Assembly: GCA_035641315.1 (NCBI GenBank)
Contig: DASQUK010000301.1
Location: 1-7,874, forward strand
Direction: 5' to 3'
Length of the DNA stretch: 7,874 bases
From: DASQUK01 sp035641315
Lineage (GTDB): Bacteria > Actinomycetota > Acidimicrobiia > Acidimicrobiales > VFJN01
A program made the translations under genes and the position numbers. This document shows, one piece after another, positions 1 to 5,216 of this stretch. The first letter of the stretch is position 1, and every line of letters starts with the position of its first letter. Below the pieces are notes generated by a model. The model saw nothing but the letters and a program-made list of their open reading frames with translations, was not told the DNA's origin and did no database searches.

Positions 1-283
1 CTACGAGGGCTTCGGCTTCCCGCCGCTGGAGGCGATGAGCGCCGGCGTGCCCGTGGTGACGACCGACACCGGGTCGCTCCCCGAGGTGGCCGGGCCGGGC
101 GCCGACCTGGTCCCGGTCGGCGACGCGGAGGCCCTCGCGGCTGCGCTGGCGCGGCTGCTCGCGGACGACGAGCACCGCCGGGACCTGGTGGCCCGGGGTC
201 GGGAGGTGGTGGCCCGCCACAGCTGGGACACCACCGCCGAGCGCTTCGCCGCCCTGCTGCACCGGGTTGGCGAGGAGGCGTAG
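1..283 (+). CDS. Glycosyltransferase family 4, C-terminal fragment
   Basis: This is the 3' end of a gene whose start lies left of the window; the reading frame begins at base 2 and ends at TAG 281-283. The fragment opens with YEGFGFPPLEAMSAGVPVV, the donor-nucleotide binding signature of retaining GT-B glycosyltransferases (GT4). It contains the E-x7-E pair at fragment residues 2 and 10 and is followed by the usual GSLPEV segment. The rest is a helical C-terminus with the expected length after that motif (about 80 residues). GT4 enzymes transfer a sugar from a nucleotide-sugar donor at the cytoplasmic side of the membrane; donor and acceptor cannot be told from this piece. It lies upstream of rmd and gmd on the same strand, so a role in the same surface glycan is plausible. 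An 88-nt gap carrying a palindrome and a possible promoter separates it from rmd, so cotranscription is doubtful. Confidence 0.9.
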   Translation, partial: YEGFGFPPLEAMSAGVPVVTTDTGSLPEVAGPGADLVPVGDAEALAAALARLLADDEHRRDLVARGREVVARHSWDTTAERFAALLHRVGEEA

Positions 284-288
284 CCCCT

Positions 289-335
289 TTCTGCCCGCGC
301 TCACCCGTCGATATCGACAGTGAGCGCGGGCAGAA
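289..335. repeat. Long nested palindrome (possible extragenic repeat or terminator)
   Basis: A 16-bp perfect inverted repeat (TTCTGCCCGCGCTCAC at 289-304 and its complement at 320-335) encloses a second 12-bp palindrome, GTCGATATCGAC (307-318). Only CC (305-306) and A (319) interrupt the symmetry, so the whole 47-nt element is nearly one palindrome. It lies 5 nt after the stop of the glycosyltransferase gene. No T-tract follows either arm, so it is not a textbook intrinsic terminator, although a stem this strong could still stop transcription or stabilise the 3' end. The self-complementary core could also be an operator for a dimeric protein, or the element could be a dispersed extragenic palindrome. 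Confidence 0.8.
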
Positions 336-357
336 CCGTGGGTCGGCGGCGGCCACC

Positions 358-363
358 TACGAT
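358..363 (+). promoter_or_regulatory. Possible -10 element for leaderless rmd
   Basis: TACGAT at 358-363 fits the actinobacterial TANNNT -10 consensus. It ends 8 nt before the GTG start at 372, so a transcript starting at about 370-372 would begin at or next to the start codon. No Shine-Dalgarno sequence is visible between it and the GTG, which fits leaderless translation, common in actinobacteria. No convincing -35 hexamer is seen at the expected distance. Confidence 0.45.
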
Positions 364-371
364 GATCCGCC

Positions 372-1277
372 GTGAGAGCGCTTGTCACCGGAGCTGGTGG
401 CTTCGTCGGTGTCCACCTGGTCCGCCACCTCGAGGACTGCGGTGACGACGTCACGCAGCTCGAACGCGCCATCGACGGCGTCGACATCACCGACGCGCCC
501 GAGATAACCGAGGCGGTGGTCGCCGCCAAGCCGACCGCCGTCTACCACTTGGCGGGCGCCGCCGACGTCGGTGGCAGCTGGGACACGCCACACGAGACGT
601 TCCTCGCCAACGCCCTCGGCACCCTCAACGTGCTCGAAGCCAGCCGCGAGGCCGGCGCCGAGCGGGTCCTGGCCGTGAGCAGCGCCGACGTCTACGGGCG
701 GGTCACCGAGGACGAGCTGCCGCTCGACGAGGACCAGCCGCTGCGCCCCGTGTCCCCCTACGCCGCCTCCAAGGTGGCGGCCGACGCCCTGGCCCAGCAG
801 GCCTGGCTCGGGCACCGCCTGCCGGTGGTGCGGGTGCGGGCCTTCAACCACCTGGGCCCCGGCCAGACCGACCGCTTCGTCGCCCCGTCGCTGGCCGCCC
901 GGATCGCCCGCAACGAGCGGGACGGCGGCGACAGAGTTCCCATCGGCAACCTGACGCCGCGGCGCGACGTTACCGACGTCCGCGACGTGGTGCGGGCTTA
1001 CCGGCTGCTGATCGAGCACGGCGAGCCAGGCGAGGTCTACAACGTGTGCAGCGGCCGGGCCGTCGCCGTCAAGGAGATCGCCGACCTGCTGCTGGGCATG
1101 GCGGAACGGCCGATGCGGCTGGTGGACGATCCTGCGCTCCAGCGCCCGGTCGACATCCCGGTGCTGGTGGGCGACAACACCCGCATGGCCCGCGCCACCG
1201 GCTGGTCCCCGACCATCCCCCTCGAACAGACCCTCGCCGACGTGCTGGCCGACTGGCGGTCGCGCCTCGGGCGCTGA
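372..1277 (+). CDS. rmd: GDP-4-dehydro-6-deoxy-D-mannose reductase (Rmd-like SDR)
   Basis: This 301-residue extended short-chain dehydrogenase probably reduces GDP-4-keto-6-deoxy-D-mannose, the product of Gmd encoded just downstream, to GDP-D-rhamnose in the cytoplasm. The N-terminal Rossmann motif TGAGGFVG has glycines at 7, 10 and 13. The catalytic set is S103/S104 in SSADVYG and the Y130-x3-K134 pair in YAASK. NHLGPGQ (159-165) and the RRDVTDVRDVVRAY segment (197-210) are typical of the Rmd branch. GDP-L-fucose synthase has a catalytic Cys in its SSC motif; here that position is Ala (A105), which argues against 3,5-epimerase activity and for a simple reductase. The GTG start matches the usual family N-terminus and has no Shine-Dalgarno sequence (possibly leaderless). 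A GDP-6-deoxy-D-talose-forming reductase is the main alternative, since C4 stereochemistry cannot be read from the sequence. The gap to gmd is 43 nt. Confidence 0.82.
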   Translation: MRALVTGAGGFVGVHLVRHLEDCGDDVTQLERAIDGVDITDAPEITEAVVAAKPTAVYHLAGAADVGGSWDTPHETFLANALGTLNVLEASREAGAERVLAVSSADVYGRVTEDELPLDEDQPLRPVSPYAASKVAADALAQQAWLGHRLPVVRVRAFNHLGPGQTDRFVAPSLAARIARNERDGGDRVPIGNLTPRRDVTDVRDVVRAYRLLIEHGEPGEVYNVCSGRAVAVKEIADLLLGMAERPMRLVDDPALQRPVDIPVLVGDNTRMARATGWSPTIPLEQTLADVLADWRSRLGR

Positions 1278-1306
1278 CAACCTGGCCGATCCCTCGACGG
1301 AGCCCT

Positions 1307-1311
1307 AGGAG
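1307..1311 (+). promoter_or_regulatory. Ribosome binding site of gmd
   Basis: AGGAG lies 9 nt upstream of GTG 1321. It fixes the GTG as the start of gmd and contrasts with the upstream rmd start, which has no such site. Confidence 0.7.
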
Positions 1312-1320
1312 ACTTACATC

Positions 1321-2301
1321 GTGACCAAGCGAGCGCTCGTCACCGGCATCACCGGGCAGGACGGCTCCCATCTGGCCGAGCTGCTGCTCGACAAGGGCTA
1401 TGAGGTGCTGGGCATGGTCCGGCGCACCAGCACGGTCAACTGGGAGCGGATCGGCCATCTGCAGGACCGCATCACGTTCGTGCACGGCGACCTGCTCGAC
1501 CAGGTATCGATACTCACCATCCTCCAGGAGCACCGGCCGCACGAGGTCTACAACCTGGCCGCTCAGTCGTTCGTGCCCACGTCGTGGCAGCAACCGGTGC
1601 TGACCGGCGAGTTCACCGCCATCGGCGTCACCCGCATGCTCGACGCCGTCCGCACGATCGACCCCGACATCCGCTTCTACCAGGCGTCGTCCAGCGAGAT
1701 GTTCGGCAAGGTGATGGAGACGCCCCAGCGGGAGTCGACACCCTTCTACCCCCGCTCGCCCTACGGGGTTGCCAAGGTCTACGGCCACTGGATCACGGTC
1801 AACTACCGCGAGTCGTACGACCTCCACGCCACCAGCGGCATCCTGTTCAACCACGAAGGGCCGCGGCGCGGCCTCGAGTTCGTGACCCGCAAGATCACCC
1901 ACGGCGCCGCCCGCATCAAGCTCGGGCTCGCCGACGAGCTGCGCCTCGGGAACCTCGAGTCCAAGCGCGACTGGGGTTACGCCGGCGACTACGTCGAGGC
2001 CATGTGGTTGATGCTCCAGCAGGACACGCCCGACGACTACGTGGTCGCCACCGGCGAGACCCACTCGGTGCGCGAGTTCTGCGAGCTCGCGTTCGACCGC
2101 GTGGGGCTCGACTGGGAGAAGCACGTGGTCGTGGACGAGAAGTTCTTCCGGCCGGCGGAGGTCGACCTGCTGGTGGGCGACGCCTCCAAGGCCCGCAGCG
2201 AGCTGGGCTGGGAGCCGAAGACCACGTTCGGAGGCCTGGTCAACCTGATGGTCGACGCGGACCTCGCCCTGCTCGAGGGCAAGCTCAAGGGCATCGCCTG
2301 A
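1321..2301 (+). CDS. gmd: GDP-mannose 4,6-dehydratase
   Basis: This 326-residue SDR converts GDP-D-mannose to GDP-4-keto-6-deoxy-D-mannose, the branch-point intermediate for GDP-D-rhamnose, GDP-L-fucose and related sugars. It starts with the family motif TGITGQDGS (8-16), followed by the R34/R35 pair expected for NADP(H) binding. The active site is S124/E126 in QASSSEMFG (equivalent to Thr and Glu in the human enzyme) with Y148 and K152 in YGVAK. NHEGPRRGLEFVTRKIT (177-193), GNLESKRDWGYAGDYVEAMW (210-229) and RPAEVDLLVGDASKA (277-291) are near-diagnostic Gmd blocks for cofactor, dimer and GDP-sugar contacts. The length matches the short bacterial form (about 310-325 residues) rather than the roughly 370-residue enterobacterial one. 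The start is GTG with a good AGGAG site. With the Rmd-like reductase immediately upstream, GDP-D-rhamnose is the likely product. The GDP-mannose substrate may come from the ManC-like enzyme encoded on the opposite strand in this window. Confidence 0.95.
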   Translation: MTKRALVTGITGQDGSHLAELLLDKGYEVLGMVRRTSTVNWERIGHLQDRITFVHGDLLDQVSILTILQEHRPHEVYNLAAQSFVPTSWQQPVLTGEFTAIGVTRMLDAVRTIDPDIRFYQASSSEMFGKVMETPQRESTPFYPRSPYGVAKVYGHWITVNYRESYDLHATSGILFNHEGPRRGLEFVTRKITHGAARIKLGLADELRLGNLESKRDWGYAGDYVEAMWLMLQQDTPDDYVVATGETHSVREFCELAFDRVGLDWEKHVVVDEKFFRPAEVDLLVGDASKARSELGWEPKTTFGGLVNLMVDADLALLEGKLKGIA

Positions 2302-2316
2302 GCGAGCGTCCGCAAT

Positions 2317-2417
2317 GCAGCGAGCCCCGGGCCCGAGCGGCCCGTCGCCGGAGGCGACAGGAGCGGGAAACGCAGCGTCGGAGCCCGAGAGGCCCGGCCG
2401 CAGGCCAAGAGCGGGAA
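2317..2417 (+). repeat. Two imperfect tandem copies of a ~50-nt structured repeat
   Basis: The gap between gmd and cofD holds two diverged copies of one unit. Each has, in order, GCAGCG (2317; 2372), a 14-nt block GCCCGAGNGGCCCG differing at one base (2331-2344; 2383-2396), a small hairpin, and GAGCGGGAA (2361-2369; 2409-2417). The hairpins are GTCGCC-GGA-GGCGAC (2344-2358) and GGCC-GCA-GGCC (2396-2406), with centres exactly 50 nt apart. Their stem sequences differ but both form, which suggests that structure is kept. The last block of copy 2 also provides the weak ribosome binding site of cofD (GGGAAG, 2413-2418). No promoter is evident here. Confidence 0.6.
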
Positions 2418-2422
2418 GCACG

Positions 2423-3361
2423 ATGCGCGCGGCGGTGCTGGCGGGGGGCGTCGGCGCCGCCCGCCTGCTCAGCGGGATGGTGAAGGTGGTGCCGCCGGCC
2501 GACGTGACCGCCATCGTCAACACCGGCGACGACATGGTGCTGCACGGGCTGGCCATCAGCCCCGACATCGACACGGTGACGTACACGGTGGCGGGCGCCA
2601 TCGACCCCGAGCGGGGCTGGGGGCTGCGGGACGAGTCGTGGCACGCCATGGAGGCGCTGGCGCGCTACGGCGGGGCCACGTGGTTCCGCCTGGGCGACCG
2701 CGACCTGGCCACCCACCTGTACCGCACCCAGCGCCTGTCGGAGGGCGCCGGCCTGGCGGCGGTGACCGCCGAGATCGCCGCCGCTTGGGGCCTGGAGCTG
2801 CGGGTACTACCGGTGACCGAGCAGCCGCTCCGCACGATGATCACGCTGGCCGGCAATCGCGCTGGCACTGGTGAGGAGGTCCCGTTCCAGGACTACTTCG
2901 TGCGCCGCCAGCACGCCGTGCCGGTAGCCGCCGTCCGCTTCGCCGGGGCTGACCAGGCCCGCCCCGCCCCGGGTGTGCTCGACGCGCTCGCGGCCGCGGA
3001 CGTCGTCGTGGTGGCGCCGTCCAACCCCATCGTGTCGATCGCGCCGGTGCTGGCCGTGCCCGGTGTCCTGGAAGCGGTCGAGGCTCGCCGCGACGACGCC
3101 GTGGCCGTGTCGCCGCTCGTGGGGGGACGGGCACTCAAGGGCCCCGCCGACCGCATGCTCCGCGAGCTCGGCCACGAGGACTCGGTGGTGGGCATCGCCC
3201 GCCTCTATGCCCCGTTCGTCGGCACGCTGGTCGTGGACACCCTCGACGCCGAGGACGCCGATGCCGTGCGAGCAGCCGGTTTGCGCTGCATCGTGACCGA
3301 CACGATCATGCGGGACCCGGCCGCGGCGGCGGCGCTGTGCGAGGTCACGCTCGGCCGGTGA
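2423..3361 (+). CDS. cofD: 2-phospho-L-lactate / phosphoenolpyruvate transferase of F420 synthesis (CofD/FbiA)
   Basis: The 312-residue product joins the activated phospholactyl or phosphoenolpyruvyl group to the deazaflavin Fo, giving F420-0 or dehydro-F420-0. Family blocks run the full length: GGVGAARLLSG (8-18), NTGDD (33-37), HGLAISPDIDTVTYTVAG (41-58), LGDRDLATHLYRT (90-102), PSNPIVSIAPVLAVPG (199-214) and SPLVGGRALKGPADRM (230-245). NTGDD and the GDRD region belong to the Fo/GDP and metal-binding site of the family. ATG 2423 is chosen because the conserved N-terminus begins exactly there; the in-frame ATG at 2315 would add 36 residues encoded by the intergenic repeat. Length is normal for FbiA. 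cofE follows 38 nt downstream, so they are probably one transcript. In mycobacteria the FbiA substrate is derived from phosphoenolpyruvate; which substrate is used here cannot be read from the sequence. Confidence 0.95.
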   Translation: MRAAVLAGGVGAARLLSGMVKVVPPADVTAIVNTGDDMVLHGLAISPDIDTVTYTVAGAIDPERGWGLRDESWHAMEALARYGGATWFRLGDRDLATHLYRTQRLSEGAGLAAVTAEIAAAWGLELRVLPVTEQPLRTMITLAGNRAGTGEEVPFQDYFVRRQHAVPVAAVRFAGADQARPAPGVLDALAAADVVVVAPSNPIVSIAPVLAVPGVLEAVEARRDDAVAVSPLVGGRALKGPADRMLRELGHEDSVVGIARLYAPFVGTLVVDTLDAEDADAVRAAGLRCIVTDTIMRDPAAAAALCEVTLGR

Positions 3362-3399
3362 TCCGGCATGCGGGCAGAAGCGAAAGTGGTGGCTCAACG

Positions 3400-4101
3400 A
3401 TGAGCGTGCTCGAGATCCTGCCCGTAGAGGGCATCGGCGAGGTGCGTCCCGGCGACGACCTGTCCCGGCTGCTGGCCCAGTCGGCCCGCGACCTGCGCGA
3501 CCGCGACGTGGTGGTCGTGACGCAGAAGGTCGTGTCCAAGGCCGAGGCCCAGCTGGTGCCCATCAATCCCAACGACCCCGATAGCAAGGCGCGGATCGTC
3601 GAGGGCGAGTCGGTGCGGATCCTGCGCCGGCGCGGCGAGCTGGTGATCTCCGAGACGCGCCACGGCTTCGTGTGCGCCAACGCCGGCGTCGACCTGTCCA
3701 ACGTGGAGGACGGCTGGGCGGCATTGCTGCCCGAAGACCCCGACCGCTCGGCCCGGCGCCTGCGCGACGGGCTCCGGGCTCGGGTGGGGGTCGACGTGGC
3801 CGTGATCATCAGCGACACGTTCGGGCGAACCTGGCGCCGCGGCCTCACCGACGTGGCCATCGGCTGCGCCGGCATCCGAGCCGTCATCGACCTGCGGGGG
3901 ACCGCCGACGCCGGGGGCCGCGAGCTGCAGGTGACCGAGGTGTGCGTGGTGGATGAGCTCGCCTGCGCCGCCGAGCTGGTGATGGGCAAGGCGTCGGGCA
4001 TCTGCGCCGCCGTGGTGCGGGGCGTCGATCCCAGCTGGCTGGGCAGGGGTGAGGTGCGGGCCGAGGTCGTGCGCACGCCCGCCGAGGACCTGTTCCGCTA
4101 G
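3400..4101 (+). CDS. cofE: Coenzyme F420:L-glutamate ligase, stand-alone CofE form
   Basis: This 233-residue enzyme adds glutamate, GTP-dependently, to F420-0 and extends the poly-gamma-glutamate tail. Conserved CofE blocks are PGDDLSRLL (17-25), VVVVTQKVVSKAEAQ (37-51), RHGFVCANAGVDLSNV (87-102), LLPEDPDRSARRLRDGL (109-125), VAVIISDTFGRTWRRGLTDVAIG (133-155) and DELACAAELVMGKASG (185-200). Actinobacterial FbiB is often a roughly 450-residue fusion with a C-terminal FMN-dependent nitroreductase-type domain; here the protein stops at EDLFR, the end of the ligase domain, so the reductase domain is absent. ATG 3400 is preferred because the family N-terminus aligns there; an ATG at 3337 would overlap cofD and add unrelated residues. 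The ribosome site is weak (GGTGG, 3388-3392). A Lys-rich coding-like stretch follows in another frame directly after the TAG and could be a lost or frameshifted extension. Confidence 0.93.
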   Translation: MSVLEILPVEGIGEVRPGDDLSRLLAQSARDLRDRDVVVVTQKVVSKAEAQLVPINPNDPDSKARIVEGESVRILRRRGELVISETRHGFVCANAGVDLSNVEDGWAALLPEDPDRSARRLRDGLRARVGVDVAVIISDTFGRTWRRGLTDVAIGCAGIRAVIDLRGTADAGGRELQVTEVCVVDELACAAELVMGKASGICAAVVRGVDPSWLGRGEVRAEVVRTPAEDLFR

Positions 4102-4102
4102 C

Positions 4103-4198
4103 GCCGCCGCGCTGGCACCCACCCGGGCGGTCAAGAAGGCGACCGTCAAGAAGAAGGCGCCGGCGACCAAGAACCGGGCGGCGAAGAAGGCCAAGTGA
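4103..4198 (+). pseudogene. Lys/Ala-rich C-terminal coding remnant or frameshifted tail
   Basis: Directly after the cofE stop, frame 2 reads about 31 codons ending at TGA 4196-4198, with a tail of VKKATVKKKAPATKNR followed by AAKKAK. It contains nine lysines, all AAG, and 30 of 31 codons end in G or C, so the coding signature switches frame exactly at the stop. No ATG opens it, and the only upstream in-frame GTG (4049) would read through cofE out of frame. Such Lys/Ala tails are typical C-terminal extensions of actinobacterial nucleic-acid-associated proteins. It is either a CofE extension reached by skipping one base at CGC-TAG-C (giving about 265 residues), the stub of a deleted gene, or a one-base sequence error. 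Identity of the parent protein is unknown. Confidence 0.5.
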
Positions 4199-4244
4199 GT
4201 CTTTGAAGAAAGGTGGCCAATTTGGCCACTTTTTCTTCAAAGAC
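4199..4244. terminator. Bidirectional intrinsic terminator between convergent operons
   Basis: A core hairpin GTGGCCAA / TTGGCCAC (4213-4220, 4222-4229) is flanked by a 13-bp outer repeat GTCTTTGAAGAAA (4199-4211) and its complement (4232-4244). On the + strand the core is followed by TTTTTCTTC; on the - strand it is followed by CTTTCTTC. Both can act as U-tracts, so it can terminate the cofD-cofE transcript and the opposing galE operon. It lies 97 nt after the cofE stop, just past the Lys-rich frame and 18 nt from the galE stop. It is one of the few AT-rich spots in the window. Confidence 0.85.
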
Positions 4245-4262
4245 GTGGTCGTCGTCGCCCGA

Positions 4263-5216
4263 TCAGCGCCCCTTGAACCACTCCAGGGTGCGGGCCACGC
4301 CCTCCGGCAGCTCGGTCCACGGCTTCCAACCGAGGTGGACGGCGGCCCGCCCGGGATCGAGCGCCGAGCGCAGCAGCTCGCCCTGGCGCATCGGCGCGTT
4401 GGCCGCGGGACGGTCCACTCCGGCCACGGCGGCCATGGCGGCGTAGAGCTGGTTGACCGACGTCTCGACCCCGGTGCCGATGTTGAGCAGCAGCCCACCG
4501 CCCTTGTTGGCCGCCCGCACGAAGGCATCGACGACGTCGTCGACGTAGATGTAGTCGCGAGTCTGCTCGCCGTCGCCGTAGATCGTGGACATCTCGTCGG
4601 CGAGCAAGCGCCCGGCGAAGATCGCCACCACCCCGGCCTCGCCGTGGGGGTCCTGCCGGGGCCCGTAGACGTTGGACAGGGCCAGCGCCGTGAACTCCAA
4701 TCCGTGCAGCTGCCGGTAGACGTTGAGGTAGTCGAACGCGACCCGCTTGGACACGCCGTAGGGCGACCCCGGGTTCTGCGGGTGCGACTCCTTGCACGGC
4801 AGGTCCTGGGGCGCCGGCTCGCCGTAGATGGTGCCGCCGCTCGAGGCGAACACGACCTTACGGGACCGGGCCACCCGGGCACCCTCGAGCACGTTGATGG
4901 TGCCGATCACGTTGATCTCGGCGTCGTGCGCCGGGCGGGCCACCGAGACGCGCACGTCGGCCTGGGCCGCCAGGTGGAACACCACTTCGGGCTCACGGCG
5001 GGCGATGAGGTCGACGAGCTGCGGGTCGCGGACGTCGATCTGGTGGAACGTCAGGCGGTTGGTCCGGTCGCGGCGCTCCGAGCGAGCCTCAGCCAGGTTG
5101 GCCAGCGAGCCCGACGACAGGTCGTCGAGCACGTCGACCTCGTGACCCTCTGCCAGCAACCGGTCGACCAGCACCGATCCGATGAACCCCGCCCCGCCCG
5201 TGACGAGGGTCTTCAC
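4263..5216 (-). CDS. galE: UDP-glucose 4-epimerase-like NAD-dependent epimerase/dehydratase
   Basis: This 317-residue extended SDR probably interconverts UDP-glucose and UDP-galactose (or the corresponding uronic acid or N-acetylated forms) in the cytoplasm. It has TGGAGFIGS (6-14) with glycines 7, 10 and 13, the D31/D32 LSSG segment expected for NAD binding, HLAAQADVRVSV (81-92) and INVIGTINVLE (101-111). The catalytic residues are S125/S126 in ASSGGTIYGE with Y153 and K157 in YGVSK. SNVYGPRQDPHGEAGVVAIF (181-200) and GDGEQTRDYIYVDDVVDAF (214-232) are typical of the GalE-like group. The exact sugar is not decided by these motifs. The GTG start overlaps the stop of the upstream manC-like gene by 4 nt (GTGA), which points to translational coupling, with a GAGGAG ribosome site 6 nt upstream. 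It is the last gene of the - strand operon and ends 18 nt from the terminator. Confidence 0.85.
   Translation of the reverse strand: MKTLVTGGAGFIGSVLVDRLLAEGHEVDVLDDLSSGSLANLAEARSERRDRTNRLTFHQIDVRDPQLVDLIARREPEVVFHLAAQADVRVSVARPAHDAEINVIGTINVLEGARVARSRKVVFASSGGTIYGEPAPQDLPCKESHPQNPGSPYGVSKRVAFDYLNVYRQLHGLEFTALALSNVYGPRQDPHGEAGVVAIFAGRLLADEMSTIYGDGEQTRDYIYVDDVVDAFVRAANKGGGLLLNIGTGVETSVNQLYAAMAAVAGVDRPAANAPMRQGELLRSALDPGRAAVHLGWKPWTELPEGVARTLEWFKGR

Noticed and set aside
372..1277. Assignment as GDP-L-fucose synthase
   Set aside because: The SSC catalytic Cys is replaced by Ala105 and the NHLGPGQ and RRDVTDVRDVV blocks fit the Rmd branch better.
2315..2422. Upstream in-frame ATG that would extend CofD by 36 residues
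   Set aside because: The added residues are Pro/Arg/Gly-rich, encoded by the structured repeat, and precede the exact family N-terminus at 2423.
1069..2649. Long open frame on the - strand across rmd, gmd and cofD
   Set aside because: It is a shadow of high-GC coding on the opposite strand; it crosses three well-supported genes and shows no recognisable domain.
3370..3379. GCGGGCAGAA before cofE, matching the right arm of the 289-335 palindrome
   Set aside because: Only ten bases match and there is no partner arm nearby, so chance in high-GC sequence is the simpler explanation.
3337..3399. Upstream ATG that would extend CofE by 21 residues and overlap cofD
   Set aside because: The extension resembles nothing in the family and the conserved N-terminus begins at 3400.
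4049..4198. GTG-started 49-codon frame ending in the Lys-rich tail, as a separate small gene
   Set aside because: The first half reads cofE out of frame with Cys/Arg-rich shadow composition and there is no ribosome site; only the part after the cofE stop looks coding.
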